Assembly: GCF_021391675.1 (NCBI RefSeq)
Contig: NZ_CP090095.1
Location: 1,927,501-1,991,500, forward strand
Source: Neorhizobium galegae
Lineage (GTDB): Bacteria > Pseudomonadota > Alphaproteobacteria > Rhizobiales > Rhizobiaceae
Reading direction: 5' to 3'
DNA length: 64,000 bases
Shown piece after piece: positions 9,609 through 19,885 of the stretch. Under the pieces are notes generated by a model. The model was given only the letters and a program-made list of their open reading frames with translations, was not told where the DNA came from and made no database searches. Each line of letters starts with the position of its first letter. Positions within the stretch are counted from its first letter, which is position 1. Made by a program: the position numbers and the translations under genes.

Positions 9609-9769
9609 TGGTCGTTTCAAGGCGAGCCGCCACCGCTTGGTCGTCGAGGCGATCGCCTGCATGATGTCTTCATCACGCTGTCACACTTCCGGGTACATTC
9701 GTCCCAAAACTTTTGAGTCCGCCGACGTTTTTCCGGCGAGAAGCACTTGAACCGACAAGAGGCAAAACA

Positions 9770-10696
9770 ATGGCTGAAATCACCGCTGCACTGGTAAAGG
9801 AACTGCGCGAAAAGTCCGGCGCAGGCATGATGGACTGCAAGAAGGCGCTGACCGAAACGAACGGCGACATCGAAGCGGCGATCGACTGGCTGCGCGCCAA
9901 GGGCATTTCCAAGGCCGACAAGAAGTCCGGCCGCACCGCGGCTGAAGGCCTGATCGGCATTGCCAGCGCCGGCCACAGGGCCGTCGTCATCGAACTCAAC
10001 TCGGAAACCGATTTCGTTGCCCGCAACGATGCCTTCCAGGACCTCGTCCGCGGCATTGCAAGCGTCGCTCTGACGACCGACGGCTCCGTCGAGGCGATCT
10101 CGGCTGCTAACTATCCTGCTTCCGGCAAGCCGGTTGCCGACACGATCAAGGACGCGATCGCCACGATCGGCGAGAACATGACGCTGCGTCGCTCCGCCTT
10201 GCTGCAGGTCGAGCACGGCGTCGTCGCGACCTACGTCCATAACGCTGCCGGCGACGGCATCGGCAAGCTCGGTGTCCTGGTCGCCCTGAAGTCGGTCGGC
10301 GACAAGGAAGTCCTGACCTCGCTCGGCCGTCAGGTCGCCATGCACATCGCTGCCACCAACCCGCTCGCCATCCGCGCCGAAGAAGTCGACGCGACTGTGG
10401 CCGAGCGCGAGCGCAACGTCTTCATCGAGCAGTCGCGCGCTTCCGGCAAGCCGGAAGCGATCATCGAAAAGATGGTCGACGGCCGCATGCGCAAGTTCTT
10501 CGAGGAAGTTGCCCTTCTGTCGCAGGCCTTCGTCATCAACCCGGACGTGACCGTCGGCCAGGCCGTCAAGGATGCTGAAAAGCTCGCTGGCGCTTCGATC
10601 GAAGTCACCGGTATGGCCCGCCTTCTGCTCGGCGAAGGCGTCGAAAAGGAAGAATCGGATTTCGCCGCTGAAGTCGCAGCGGTCGCCAAAGGCTGA
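9770..10696 (+). CDS. tsf: Translation elongation factor Ts
   Basis: Guanine-nucleotide exchange factor for EF-Tu, 308 residues. The N-terminal UBA-like part ([39 protein letters not shown]) and the TDFVARN exchange motif near residue 80 are clear. I start at the ATG at 9770 ([12 protein letters not shown]), preceded by AAGAGGCAAAACA; an in-frame ATG at 9713 would add 19 unconserved residues. It is followed by a hairpin and then pyrH. Confidence 0.97.
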   Translation: MAEITAALVKELREKSGAGMMDCKKALTETNGDIEAAIDWLRAKGISKADKKSGRTAAEGLIGIASAGHRAVVIELNSETDFVARNDAFQDLVRGIASVALTTDGSVEAISAANYPASGKPVADTIKDAIATIGENMTLRRSALLQVEHGVVATYVHNAAGDGIGKLGVLVALKSVGDKEVLTSLGRQVAMHIAATNPLAIRAEEVDATVAERERNVFIEQSRASGKPEAIIEKMVDGRMRKFFEEVALLSQAFVINPDVTVGQAVKDAEKLAGASIEVTGMARLLLGEGVEKEESDFAAEVAAVAKG

Positions 10697-10725
10697 TATT
10701 CGTTAGCTAAAGCTGTCGAAAGCGC

Positions 10726-10754
10726 AAGGGCACCGGTGACAAGCCGGTGCCCTT
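10726..10754 (+). terminator. Hairpin after tsf
   Basis: Perfect 11-bp stem AAGGGCACCGG (10726-10736) and CCGGTGCCCTT (10744-10754) with a 7-base loop. No long T run follows, so it may be a partial terminator or a 3' stabiliser. Confidence 0.6.
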
Positions 10755-10811
10755 CGTGTATCCGCAACCCGTTTGACCCCTCTGCCCGCATTTCGATTTC
10801 AAGGAGCCTCC

Positions 10812-11534
10812 ATGTCGCCTCAGCCCCTCTACAAGCGTGTCTTGCTCAAGGCCTCCGGTGAAGCTCTGATGGGCAGCCAGGGTTTCGGCATCGATGTTGC
10901 GGTTGCCGATCGGGTCGCCTCCGATATTGCCGAGGCGCGCGCCATGGGCGTCGATGTCGGCGTGGTGGTCGGCGGCGGCAACATCTTTCGCGGCGTCGCT
11001 GTGGCTTCCAAGGGCGGTGACCGGGTGACCGGCGACCACATGGGCATGCTCGGCACCGTGATCAACGCACTGGCGCTCGCCACCTCGCTGCGCAAGCTGA
11101 ACCTCGACACCGTGGTTCTGTCGGCGATTTCGATGCCGGAGATCTGCGAGAGCTTCTCGCAGCGCCAGGCGCTGCATCACATGGCGCAGGGCAGGGTGGT
11201 GATCTTCGCCGGCGGCACCGGCAATCCTTTCTTCACGACCGATTCGGCGGCTGCCCTGCGCGCCGCGGAAATCGGTGCGGAAGCGATCTTCAAGGGCACC
11301 CAGGTGGACGGCATCTATTCGGCCGATCCCAAGAAGGACCCGACGGCGACCCGGTTCGAGACGCTGACGCACGGCGAAGTGCTCGAAAAGGGTCTGGCGG
11401 TGATGGACGTGGCGGCGGTGGCGCTCGCCCGCGAAAACTCCATCCCGATCATCGTTTTTTCGATCCATGAGAAGGGCGGCTTCGCCCAAATCTTGACCGG
11501 CGGCGGCCGCAAGACCATCGTAGCGGACAATTGA
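10812..11534 (+). CDS. pyrH: Uridylate kinase (UMP kinase)
   Basis: Phosphorylates UMP to UDP in pyrimidine nucleotide synthesis. 240 residues of the bacterial hexameric amino-acid-kinase fold: YKRVLLKASGEALMG at the N terminus, VVVGGGNIFRG for phosphate binding, VIFAGGTGNPFFTTDSAAALRA and QVDGIYSADPKKDP. The ATG at 10812 follows AAGGAGCCTCC. An in-frame ATG at 10773 would add 13 unconserved residues and is rejected. It lies between tsf and frr. Confidence 0.97.
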   Translation: MSPQPLYKRVLLKASGEALMGSQGFGIDVAVADRVASDIAEARAMGVDVGVVVGGGNIFRGVAVASKGGDRVTGDHMGMLGTVINALALATSLRKLNLDTVVLSAISMPEICESFSQRQALHHMAQGRVVIFAGGTGNPFFTTDSAAALRAAEIGAEAIFKGTQVDGIYSADPKKDPTATRFETLTHGEVLEKGLAVMDVAAVALARENSIPIIVFSIHEKGGFAQILTGGGRKTIVADN

Positions 11535-11579
11535 GGCGCGGCGTCGCGGGCCGCCCAGACAACATACGGGAGTAGACGG

Positions 11580-12137
11580 ATGAGTGGAATCGACCTCAAC
11601 GACATCAAGCGCCGCATGGAAGGCGCGATCAACGCGTTCAAAAGCGATATCGCGTCGCTGCGCACCGGCCGCGCCTCGGCCAATATTCTCGATCCGGTGA
11701 TGGTCGAAGCCTATGGTTCGCGCGTGCCGCTCAACCAGGTGGCCAACATCACCGTGCCGGAAGCGCGCATGCTCGGCGTGTCCATCTGGGACAAGTCGAT
11801 GGTCAACGCCGTCGACCGGGCGATCCGCGAATCACATCTCGGTCTCAATCCGATCGTCGATGGCCAGAACCTGCGCATTCCGCTCCCCGAGCTCAACGAA
11901 GAGCGCCGCAAGTCGCTGGTCAAGGTTGCGCATGACTATGCGGAGAAGGCGAAGGTTGCTGTCCGCCACGTCCGCCGCGATGGCATGGACGGCCTGAAAA
12001 AGGCCGAAAAGGACGGCGACATCGGCCAGGACGAGAGCCGCTCGCAGTCGGAAAAAGTGCAGAAGATGACGGATGATACGATTTCCGAAGTCGACCGCTT
12101 GCTTGCGGATAAGGAAAAGGAAATCATGCAGGTCTAA
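11580..12137 (+). CDS. frr: Ribosome recycling factor
   Basis: Splits the post-termination ribosome together with EF-G. 185 residues, the usual length. Diagnostic segments are [51 protein letters not shown] and the C-terminal helix [25 protein letters not shown] stands about 10 bases before the ATG. It sits 45 bases after pyrH and 52 bases before uppS, and all read in one direction. Confidence 0.98.
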   Translation: MSGIDLNDIKRRMEGAINAFKSDIASLRTGRASANILDPVMVEAYGSRVPLNQVANITVPEARMLGVSIWDKSMVNAVDRAIRESHLGLNPIVDGQNLRIPLPELNEERRKSLVKVAHDYAEKAKVAVRHVRRDGMDGLKKAEKDGDIGQDESRSQSEKVQKMTDDTISEVDRLLADKEKEIMQV

Positions 12138-12189
12138 CTTAGGCCTGGTTTGCCGCCATATTCCGGCGGCCAAAGGAGCCGCGTAGAAT

Positions 12190-12933
12190 ATGGTGAACCC
12201 CGAGCTTGCAATCATCCCTCAACACGTTGCCATTATCATGGATGGCAATGGACGCTGGGCCAACAAGCGCGGGCTTCCTCGTACGGTCGGACATAGCAAG
12301 GGCGTCGAAGCGGTTCGCGAAACGGTGCGGGCTGCCGGCGATGCGGGCGTCAAATATCTGACGCTCTTTGCGTTTTCTTCGGAGAACTGGAGCAGGCCCG
12401 AAACCGAGGTGAGGGATCTGCTCGGTCTTCTCCGGCGCTTCATCCGCCAGGATCTGGCCGAATTGCACCGCGAGAATGTCCGCATCCGAGTAATTGGCGA
12501 ACGCGAGAAGCTGCGCAGCGACATTCTTCCGCTTCTTCTTGAAGCCGAGGAAACGACGAGGTTCAATACGGCACTGACGCTGGTCATCGCCTTCAACTAT
12601 GGTGCCCGCGACGAGATCGCCCGTGCCGTCGCCATGCTCGCCCGGGACGTCGAGGCCGGTGTCCTCAAGGCTTCCGAGATTGACCCGGACAAGATCAGCG
12701 CAAAGCTGGATACCGCCGGCATTCCCGACCCGGACCTCATCATCCGCACCAGCGGGGAGGAGCGGCTTTCGAATTTCCTGCTCTGGCAGGCGGCCTATTC
12801 CGAACTTGTCTTCCTGCCGGACTACTGGCCCGACTTCGATCGGAAACTCTTCTTCGACGCCTTGAAGATCTATGCCTCCCGCGACCGGCGCTTCGGCGGC
12901 CTGTCGAACAAGACGATAGCGGTGGGTGGTTGA
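12190..12933 (+). CDS. uppS: Undecaprenyl diphosphate synthase
   Basis: Makes the C55 lipid carrier for peptidoglycan and O-antigen from farnesyl diphosphate and isopentenyl diphosphate. 247 residues of the cis-prenyltransferase family: [17 protein letters not shown] with catalytic Asp18, [13 protein letters not shown], and the C-terminal [20 protein letters not shown] with the conserved Arg and Glu. AAAGGAG lies upstream. In E. coli dxr sits just upstream of uppS; here it is absent from the cluster. The TGA overlaps the cdsA ATG by one base. Confidence 0.97.
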   Translation: MVNPELAIIPQHVAIIMDGNGRWANKRGLPRTVGHSKGVEAVRETVRAAGDAGVKYLTLFAFSSENWSRPETEVRDLLGLLRRFIRQDLAELHRENVRIRVIGEREKLRSDILPLLLEAEETTRFNTALTLVIAFNYGARDEIARAVAMLARDVEAGVLKASEIDPDKISAKLDTAGIPDPDLIIRTSGEERLSNFLLWQAAYSELVFLPDYWPDFDRKLFFDALKIYASRDRRFGGLSNKTIAVGG

Positions 12934-13766
12934 TGAGCGCTGAACTGAAGCGCCGCATCGCCTCGGCGTTGGTTCTGGCGGTGGTGGTCCTGACGGCCAC
13001 CTGGTATGGCGGGCTGGCGTTCCGCATCGTGGCAGCCGCCATGGCGGTACTGATCTATTACGAATGGTCCACGATCACGCGGGCCGCCGAGCGCGATTTC
13101 CGTGCGAACGCCTTCGGCTGGGTCGCGATTTTTCTGATCGCCATCGACCTTGTGGTCGACGAAGGTGAGCTCTCCGTGCCGATTCTCGGCGGCGCGATAG
13201 TCACCGCCCTTCTTCTCGTGCTGCTGCGCAAGGGCAGTTGGTGGCTGCCGGGCGGCATCCTCTACGCGGGCTTGAGCGGGATCTCGCTGGCGGCGATCCG
13301 TGCCGAGGACCAGGCGGGGTTCGTTGCGACCCTCTTCATCTTCGCGGTCGTCTGGGCGACCGATATCCTCGCCTATTTCGTCGGCCGCGCCCTCAAGGGC
13401 CCGAAACTTGCACCGCGCATTTCGCCCGGCAAGACCTGGTCCGGTGCGATCGGCGGCACGGTGTCGGGCGTGATCGCAAGCTCCGCCCTGACGCTCGGCG
13501 TCTTTTCCCGGCTGTCGATCTGGACGGTGGCGATCGCATTTCTGCTTTCCGTCGCCAGCCAGATCGGCGACCTGTTCGAGTCCTTCATCAAGCGCCGGTT
13601 CGGCGTAAAGGATTCCAGCCACCTCATTCCGGGGCATGGCGGCGTCATGGATCGCGTCGACGGCCTCGTTTTCGCCTGTTTCGCGGCGTTCCTGCTGACG
13701 CTTGTTTATACGGCCATGACGGGCCATCTTGATGTGTCGGTTGCGAGCTTCCTCTTCGGGTTTTGA
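12933..13766 (+). CDS. cdsA: Phosphatidate cytidylyltransferase
   Basis: Integral membrane enzyme that converts phosphatidic acid and CTP to CDP-diacylglycerol, the precursor of all phospholipids here. About 277 residues with 7-8 hydrophobic segments. The CDP-diglyceride synthetase signature is complete near the C terminus: FIKRRFGVKDSSHLIPGHGG followed by VMDRVDG. The ATG at 12933 overlaps the uppS stop (TGATG); a TTG one codon earlier is the alternative. It is coupled to uppS. Confidence 0.96.
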   Translation: MSAELKRRIASALVLAVVVLTATWYGGLAFRIVAAAMAVLIYYEWSTITRAAERDFRANAFGWVAIFLIAIDLVVDEGELSVPILGGAIVTALLLVLLRKGSWWLPGGILYAGLSGISLAAIRAEDQAGFVATLFIFAVVWATDILAYFVGRALKGPKLAPRISPGKTWSGAIGGTVSGVIASSALTLGVFSRLSIWTVAIAFLLSVASQIGDLFESFIKRRFGVKDSSHLIPGHGGVMDRVDGLVFACFAAFLLTLVYTAMTGHLDVSVASFLFGF

Positions 13767-13805
13767 GGTCTGGGCGGCCGGTACAATGTTGAAACGGAAA
13801 TTTTG

Positions 13806-14927
13806 ATGGCCATCCTCAGCTTCCTTACCGGCTATATCATCCCCTTCGTGCTGGTCCTGTCCCTGCTCGTCTTCGTGCATGAGATGGGCCACTATCTTAT
13901 CGGACGCTGGTGTGGCATCCGGGTCACCGCCTTCTCGGTCGGCTTCGGGCCGGAGCTTCTCGGCTTCACCGACAGTCACGGCACCCGCTGGAAGCTCTCG
14001 GCGATCCCGCTCGGTGGCTACGTCAAGTTCTTCGGCGACGAGGACGCCGCGAGCCTGCCGGATGCGAGCGGCCTTGCGGGCATGAGCGAGGAAGAAAAGG
14101 CTCAGACGTTGGCCGGCGCCAAGCTTTGGAAGAGGGCCGCCACCGTCGCTGCCGGCCCGATCGCCAATTTCATCCTGGCGATTGCCATCTTCGCCGTCCT
14201 CTTCAGCGTCTACGGCAAGGTCGTCGCCGATCCCGTGGTCGCCGAAGTCCAGCCGGGAAGTGCCGCCCTTGCGGCCGGTGTTGAGCCCGGCGACCGGCTG
14301 GTGGCGCTCGACGGCTCGCGCATCCGGACTTTCGACGATGTACGGCGTTATGTCAGCATCAGGCCGGACACCCCGATCATCGTGACGGTCGAGCGGAACG
14401 GCCAGGACCTCGATCTGCCGATGGTGCCGAAGCGCTCCGAGGTCACCGACCAGTTCGGCAACAAGGTCGAGCTCGGCCTGATCGGCATCGTCACCAACGA
14501 ACAGCGCGGCAATTTCCGCGTCGAGAGGTTCACGCCGCTGCAGGCCGTTGCCGAAGGCGTCACCGAGACCGGCCATATCGTCACCGGCACCTTCCGTTAT
14601 ATCGGCAATCTAGTGACCGGCCGGATGAAGGCGGACCAGCTCGGCGGGCCGGTCCGGGTCGCTCAGGCGTCGGGCCAGATGGCGACGCTCGGCTTTGCGG
14701 CCGTGGTTCAGCTCGCAGCGGTTCTTTCCGTCTCGATCGGGCTTTTGAACCTCATGCCTGTGCCAGTTCTGGACGGTGGCCATCTCGTCTTCTACGCCAT
14801 CGAGGCCATCCGCGGCCGACCGCTGGGTGCCGGCGCGCAGGAGATCGCCTTCCGCATCGGGCTTGCGATGGTTTTGAGCCTCATGGTCTTCGCGACCTTC
14901 AACGACATCAGCAATCTGATCGGCTGA
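13806..14927 (+). CDS. rseP: Site-2 zinc metalloprotease RseP
   Basis: Intramembrane protease (S2P, called MmpA in Caulobacter) that cleaves anti-sigma factors and other membrane proteins. 373 residues. The zinc motif HEMGH is at residues 25-29 in the first membrane segment, followed by GIRVTAFSVGFGPEL. A PDZ domain is centred on AEVQPGSAALAAGVEPGDRL. The second active-site motif NLMPVPVLDGGHL lies in the third membrane segment. The ATG at 13806 is preferred over a TTG one codon earlier. In the usual cdsA-rseP-bamA order. Confidence 0.95.
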   Translation: MAILSFLTGYIIPFVLVLSLLVFVHEMGHYLIGRWCGIRVTAFSVGFGPELLGFTDSHGTRWKLSAIPLGGYVKFFGDEDAASLPDASGLAGMSEEEKAQTLAGAKLWKRAATVAAGPIANFILAIAIFAVLFSVYGKVVADPVVAEVQPGSAALAAGVEPGDRLVALDGSRIRTFDDVRRYVSIRPDTPIIVTVERNGQDLDLPMVPKRSEVTDQFGNKVELGLIGIVTNEQRGNFRVERFTPLQAVAEGVTETGHIVTGTFRYIGNLVTGRMKADQLGGPVRVAQASGQMATLGFAAVVQLAAVLSVSIGLLNLMPVPVLDGGHLVFYAIEAIRGRPLGAGAQEIAFRIGLAMVLSLMVFATFNDISNLIG

Positions 14928-15032
14928 TGTCCTTCAAATCGTAAAAGAAACCCTTTATTCACCATGTTTCCAACAGTTGCGTGGCCATTGGGTCACGCAA
15001 GGGAAGTAAGTAAACAGAAATTAACGCGATAC

Positions 15033-15061
15033 CTTGCTTGTAGGTCAAAAGAAGGTAAAAC
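15033..15061 (+). promoter_or_regulatory. Candidate promoter for bamA and the lipid A genes
   Basis: CTTGCT (15033-15038), exactly 17 bases, then TAAAAC (15056-15061). The 197-base gap between rseP and bamA is the largest in this block, so an internal promoter here is reasonable. By-eye match only. Confidence 0.35.
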
Positions 15062-15124
15062 GACACACGTGGCCGGAGTCGGGCACCACCCGCCGAGGGA
15101 CAACGGGAAAAGGTAAGAATTGAA

Positions 15125-17488
15125 ATGAAGGCTGGTTCAAAGTTTTTGAACGCAGTGTCGGCGTTTGCGCTGTCTGCTAGTGTTGTTGCATCGGGCGCAG
15201 GTGTACTGGTACTTGCTTCCGCACTTTCTGCCGAAGCGGCGGTTATCCGGAGCGTTCAGGTCCGCGGCGCACAGCGCGCCGGCGAGGAGGCTGTCCGTTC
15301 CAACCTGACCATCCGCCCGGGTGTCAACTTCTCCAATAACGACATCGATGAATCGGTCCGCAAGCTCTATTCGACCGGCTATTTCTCGGATGTCAAAATC
15401 AGTGTTTCCGGCAGCACGCTGGTCGTGTCGGTGAGCGAGAACCAGCTCATCAACCAGGTCGTGTTCAACGGCAACCGCAAAATCACGGACGACAAGCTTC
15501 AGGCAGTCGTTCAGACCCAGCCGCTCGGCCCGTACAATCAGGCATTGGTGGACGCGGATATCCAGCGTCTGCGCGAAGCCTATCGCGCGATCGGCCGCAG
15601 CGACGTTCAGATCACCACGCAGACTGCCGATGTCGGCCAGGGACGTGTCAACCTTGCTTTCGTCATCAACGAGGGTGACCGCACCAAGATCGCCGACATC
15701 AGTTTCGTCGGCAACCAGGCTTATGGCGATGGCCGCCTGAAGTCTGTGCTGATCACCAAGGAATCCGGTCCGCTGTCCTTCCTGACCCGCAAGGACGTCT
15801 ACAGCGAGGACAAGCTGCGCGCCGACGAGGAAGCGCTGCGTCAGTTCTATTATAACCACGGTTATCCTGACTTCCGCGTCATCTCGTCGGAAGCGGTGCT
15901 CGATGAATCGGGCAACAAGTACAATATCAGCTTCACGGTCGAGGAAGGCCAGCGTTACGAGTATGGCAACGTCTCGGTAGAATCCACGGTCCAGGGCATC
16001 AGCGGCCAGGACCTCGAAGGTCTGGTCGAGACCCGCGCCGGCAACGTCTATAATGCCCGCGAAATCCAGAAGTCGATGGAAGCGATCTCCAAGCGCGTCG
16101 CAGCGGCCGGTTATCCGTTCGCCCGCGTCACGCCGCGCGGTGACCGCAACATGGAAAACCACACGGTCGGTGTTTCCTACCTGGTCGACCAGGGTGAGCG
16201 TGCCTATGTCGAGCGCATCGAGATCCGTGGCAACACCCGCACGCGTGACTATGTCATCCGCCGCGAATTCGATTTCAGCGAAGGCGATGCCTTCAACCAG
16301 GAAATGATCTCGCGCGCCAAGCGTCGCCTCGAGGCGCTCGGTTACTTCACGACCGTCAATATCTCGACCTCGCAGGGCACTTCGCCTGACCGCGTCGTCA
16401 TCGTTGTCGATGTCGAGGACCAGCCGACCGGTTCGTTCGGTATCGGCGCCGGTTACTCGGCGGGCGGCGACGGCTTCCTGCTCGAAGCTTCGATCGAAGA
16501 AAAGAACTTCCTCGGCCGCGGCCAGTTCATCCGCGTCGCAGTCGGCGGCGGTCTCGACGAAGCCCGCAGCTACAACCTTTCGTTCACCGAGCCCTATTTC
16601 CTCGGTTATCGTCTGGCGGCCGGTTTCGACCTGTTCAAGAGCAAGACCTCTTCGAACGAGTATTACGATTACGATGAGCAGGGCGTCACCCTGCGCGTAA
16701 CGGCGCCGATCACCGAGGATCTGGCGACCACGTTCCGCTACACCTACAAGGAAATCCAGTACGACAACGACGGTGCCTTCGGTACCGACGGCGTCCCTGG
16801 CACTGTGGACGATAACCTTTCGTCGCCCTACATCTCGATGATCGACCAGGGCAAGTTCGTTCAGTCGTCGATTTCGCAGACGCTGACCTACAACACGCTC
16901 GACAGCCAGACGCTGCCGCGCGAAGGCATCTACGCGACGATCACGCATGAATATGCCGGTCTCGGCGGCGACTCCGACTTCTACAAGATCTCCGGCCGTG
17001 CCCGTTATTTCCAGCTTCTGTCGACCGAAGCTGACCTGATCGGCTCCATCGCAGTCGGTGCCGGCCATGTGGTTTCCACCGGCGACAATCTGCATGTCTT
17101 TGACCAGTTCACGATCGGCGGTCGTCAGATCCGCGGCTTCGAGAACGACGGTATCGGTCCGCGTACGACCGATCACGGCGATGCGCTCGGGGGCACGACC
17201 TACTTTACGGCCTCCGCCGAAATGACGATGCCGATGCCGGCTGTTCCGGAAGACTTTGGTCTGCGTGCTGCCGTCTTCGCCGATGCCGGTACCCTTTACG
17301 GCAATGATGTCCCGCTCGGCACCAGCACCGCGCAGGGCACCAGCATGAACTGGCGCGCTTCCGTCGGTGCGGGCATCATGTGGGCGTCGCCATTTGGCAA
17401 CATCCGCTTCGACTACGCGCATCCGGTCATGAAGGAAGACTTCGACGAAACCCAGGAATTCCGGTTCAGCATGGCGAACCAGTTCTGA
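15125..17488 (+). CDS. bamA: Outer membrane protein assembly factor BamA
   Basis: Central Omp85 component of the BAM complex that inserts outer-membrane beta-barrels. 787 residues: a signal peptide (hydrophobic to about residue 38, ending SAEAA), five POTRA repeats over roughly residues 40-440, then the 16-strand barrel. The lid-loop motif is present as GGRQIRGFENDGIG, and the protein ends in a C-terminal Phe (RFSMANQF), the outer-membrane insertion signal. AAGGTAAGAATTGAA precedes the ATG. No skp gene stands between bamA and lpxD, unlike E. coli. Confidence 0.97.
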   Translation: MKAGSKFLNAVSAFALSASVVASGAGVLVLASALSAEAAVIRSVQVRGAQRAGEEAVRSNLTIRPGVNFSNNDIDESVRKLYSTGYFSDVKISVSGSTLVVSVSENQLINQVVFNGNRKITDDKLQAVVQTQPLGPYNQALVDADIQRLREAYRAIGRSDVQITTQTADVGQGRVNLAFVINEGDRTKIADISFVGNQAYGDGRLKSVLITKESGPLSFLTRKDVYSEDKLRADEEALRQFYYNHGYPDFRVISSEAVLDESGNKYNISFTVEEGQRYEYGNVSVESTVQGISGQDLEGLVETRAGNVYNAREIQKSMEAISKRVAAAGYPFARVTPRGDRNMENHTVGVSYLVDQGERAYVERIEIRGNTRTRDYVIRREFDFSEGDAFNQEMISRAKRRLEALGYFTTVNISTSQGTSPDRVVIVVDVEDQPTGSFGIGAGYSAGGDGFLLEASIEEKNFLGRGQFIRVAVGGGLDEARSYNLSFTEPYFLGYRLAAGFDLFKSKTSSNEYYDYDEQGVTLRVTAPITEDLATTFRYTYKEIQYDNDGAFGTDGVPGTVDDNLSSPYISMIDQGKFVQSSISQTLTYNTLDSQTLPREGIYATITHEYAGLGGDSDFYKISGRARYFQLLSTEADLIGSIAVGAGHVVSTGDNLHVFDQFTIGGRQIRGFENDGIGPRTTDHGDALGGTTYFTASAEMTMPMPAVPEDFGLRAAVFADAGTLYGNDVPLGTSTAQGTSMNWRASVGAGIMWASPFGNIRFDYAHPVMKEDFDETQEFRFSMANQF

Positions 17489-17539
17489 TCATTTCCGCTC
17501 GCGGTTGCGGGCGGAAATCTGTTCTGGAGCTTTAGCTTT

Positions 17540-18607
17540 ATGGACCACAATGAATTCTTTCCGCCCCATGATGGCGTGAGCCTGCGCGAGTTGGCCACCC
17601 TTCTTGGGGCTGAACTGCTTGATGGCAGCGTCGGCGATCGGCTGATCCGTTCCGTTGCACCCGTTGCGCGGGCCGGCGAGGGCGAGATCTGTTATATCCT
17701 GTCCCGGAAAAGCCGTCACGAACTGGAGAGCTGCAAGGCTTCCGCGATTATCTGTGATACCGCGATCCGTTCGATCATTCCGGCCCATATCCCGGTTCTG
17801 CTGACCAGGACGCCACACACGGCGTTTGCCCGGGCCGGTGCTATCCTGCATCCGATCGCGATGCGGCCGTCTCCGATCACTTCGTTTCCCCCGGGCATTT
17901 CGCCGGCCGCCTTCGTGGATCCGACCGCCAGGCTCGAACCCGGCGTCGAGATCGAGCCCATGGCCGTGATCGGCGCGCGGGCGGAAATCGGCACCGGCAC
18001 CCGCATCGGCGCCGGCAGCGTTATCGGTGCCGACGTCAAGATCGGCCGGGATTGCACGATCGCAGCGGGTGCGAGCGTCGTTGCGGCTCTCATCGGCAAT
18101 GGCGTGATCATCCATAATGGCGTTCGCATCGGCCAGGACGGTTTTGGTTTTGCTCCGGGTCCGAGAGGCATGCTGAAGATCGTCCAGATCGGCCGCGTCA
18201 TCATCCAGGACAATGTCGAGATCGGTGCCAACACCACGGTCGACCGCGGCGCCATGGATGATACGGTCATCGGCGAGGGCACCAAGATCGACAACCAGGT
18301 TCAGATCGCCCACAACGTCCGCATCGGCCGCCATTGCGGCATAGCGAGCGGTGCAGGTATTGCAGGTTCGACGCGGATCGGCGACGGCGTATTGATCGGT
18401 GGCGCATCCGGTATTAATGGACACATCTCGATTGGAGACGGCGTCCAGATCGCCGCGATGAGCGGTGTGGTGGGAGATATTCCCGCCGGTGCGCGTTATG
18501 GCGGTATTCCCGCCCGCCCGATGCCGGATTTCCTCCGCGATACCGCGGAAGTCTTGATGCGTTCGGACGAGCGGGCGAAACGCAGAGGAGAGAAGAAGAA
18601 TGACTGA
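17540..18607 (+). CDS. lpxD: UDP-3-O-(3-hydroxyacyl)glucosamine N-acyltransferase LpxD
   Basis: Third step of lipid A synthesis: N-acylation of UDP-3-O-acyl-glucosamine from hydroxyacyl-ACP. 355 residues: an N-terminal uridine-binding domain (about 1-110), then a left-handed beta-helix of hexapeptide repeats ([20 protein letters not shown] and so on), with the catalytic His in [13 protein letters not shown]. The C terminus is basic. Overlaps the fabZ start by 8 bases. Confidence 0.96.
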   Translation: MDHNEFFPPHDGVSLRELATLLGAELLDGSVGDRLIRSVAPVARAGEGEICYILSRKSRHELESCKASAIICDTAIRSIIPAHIPVLLTRTPHTAFARAGAILHPIAMRPSPITSFPPGISPAAFVDPTARLEPGVEIEPMAVIGARAEIGTGTRIGAGSVIGADVKIGRDCTIAAGASVVAALIGNGVIIHNGVRIGQDGFGFAPGPRGMLKIVQIGRVIIQDNVEIGANTTVDRGAMDDTVIGEGTKIDNQVQIAHNVRIGRHCGIASGAGIAGSTRIGDGVLIGGASGINGHISIGDGVQIAAMSGVVGDIPAGARYGGIPARPMPDFLRDTAEVLMRSDERAKRRGEKKND

Positions 18608-19067
18608 TGAGACCAAGCCGGTGCTCGGCGCGGCCGATATTCAGGAAATCATGAAGCTGCTGCCGCACCGTTATCCTTTTCTCCTGGTCGATAAGATCGT
18701 CGAGATCGATGGCGACAATTCCGCGATCGGCATCAAGAACGTCACAGCCAACGAGCCGCATTTCACCGGGCATTTCCCGGAGCGGCCGATCATGCCGGGC
18801 GTGCTTCTGGTCGAAGGCATGGCGCAGACCGCCGGCGCCATCTGCGCCAGGAAGGAAGGCGAGGGCGGCAATCTCGTCTACTTCATGACCATCGACAATG
18901 CCCGCTTCCGCAAGCCGGTTGTGCCGGGCGACCGGGTCGAATTCCACGTCACCAAGCAGAAGCAGCGCGGAAATATCTGGAAATTCCATTGTGACGCGAA
19001 GGTGGACGGCGTACTTGTTGCCGAAGCCGATATCGGCGCAATGATCCGGCGCAAGGAAGAAGAATGA
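18600..19067 (+). CDS. fabZ: 3-hydroxyacyl-ACP dehydratase FabZ
   Basis: Dehydrates 3-hydroxyacyl-ACP in fatty acid elongation and so competes with LpxA/LpxD for hydroxyacyl-ACP. 155 residues, hot-dog fold, with [14 protein letters not shown] near the N terminus and the catalytic [14 protein letters not shown] (His58) and VEGMAQ (Glu72). Its ribosome site AGAGGAGAGAAG lies within the end of lpxD, and its stop overlaps the lpxA ATG in ATGA (19064-19067). Confidence 0.97.
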   Translation: MTDETKPVLGAADIQEIMKLLPHRYPFLLVDKIVEIDGDNSAIGIKNVTANEPHFTGHFPERPIMPGVLLVEGMAQTAGAICARKEGEGGNLVYFMTIDNARFRKPVVPGDRVEFHVTKQKQRGNIWKFHCDAKVDGVLVAEADIGAMIRRKEEE

Positions 19068-19879
19068 GCAGCATTGCAGCCAGCGCGCGCATCCATCCGT
19101 TAGCTTTGGTCGAGGACGGCGCCGTCATCGGCGAGAACGTCGTCGTCGGCCCGTTTTCGCATGTCGGCCCGCGCGTGGTGCTGAAGGATGGCGTCGAACT
19201 GCTGTCGCATGCCGTGGTGAGCGGTCGCACCGAGATCGGTCGCAATTGCCGTATCTTTCCGATGGCGATCATCGGCGGCGTTTCCCAGAGCCTGCATGAG
19301 GCAGGCGAGGAATCGACGCTGACGGTCGGCGACAATTGCGTCATGCGCGAAGGCGTGACGATGAACTGCGGCACGGTCGGCGGTGGCGGCAAGACCGTGG
19401 TCGGCAACAACTGCCTGTTCCTCGCCAATTCGCACGTCGCGCATGACTGTCAGCTCGGCAACGATATCATCATGTCGAACAACGTCATGCTGGCCGGCCA
19501 CGTGCATGTGGCGGACCGGGCGATCCTCGGCGGCGGCTGCGCCGTGCATCAGTTTACCCGCATCGGCCGCCAGGCCTTTATCGGCGGGCTTTCGGCCGTC
19601 AATTACGACGTCATCCCCTATGGCATGCTGAACGGCAATCCGGGTGTCCTCGGCGGCCTGAACGTGGTCGGCATGACCCGGGCCGGCATCGAGCGCGCGA
19701 CGATCCATACCGTCCGCCGCGCCTTCAAGCAGATCTTCGAGGGCGAGAGCAACATCCGCGCCAATGCAGCGGCGATCCGCAACGACTACGCCGACTGCAA
19801 GGAAGCGATGGAAATCCTCGATTTCATCGCTGTCGAGAGCGATCGTGCCATTTCCTCGACCTTCCGCGGCAAGGGCTGA
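19064..19879 (+). CDS. lpxA: Acyl-ACP--UDP-N-acetylglucosamine O-acyltransferase LpxA
   Basis: First step of lipid A synthesis. 271 residues: an N-terminal left-handed beta-helix with hexapeptide repeats, catalytic His127 in [12 protein letters not shown], and a C-terminal helical domain beginning [20 protein letters not shown]. The chain-length ruler region around residues 170-180 reads [18 protein letters not shown] cannot assign acyl preference from it. Translationally coupled to fabZ. Confidence 0.97.
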   Translation: MSSIAASARIHPLALVEDGAVIGENVVVGPFSHVGPRVVLKDGVELLSHAVVSGRTEIGRNCRIFPMAIIGGVSQSLHEAGEESTLTVGDNCVMREGVTMNCGTVGGGGKTVVGNNCLFLANSHVAHDCQLGNDIIMSNNVMLAGHVHVADRAILGGGCAVHQFTRIGRQAFIGGLSAVNYDVIPYGMLNGNPGVLGGLNVVGMTRAGIERATIHTVRRAFKQIFEGESNIRANAAAIRNDYADCKEAMEILDFIAVESDRAISSTFRGKG

Positions 19880-19885
19880 TCCCAC

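Noticed and set aside
12870..14576. 568-codon open frame opposite cdsA and rseP
   Set aside because: Antisense shadow, crosses a gene boundary, no recognisable domain.
15137..17422. 761-codon open frame on the strand opposite bamA
   Set aside because: It mirrors bamA codon positions in G+C-rich DNA, has no family motifs or ribosome site, and bamA itself is certain.
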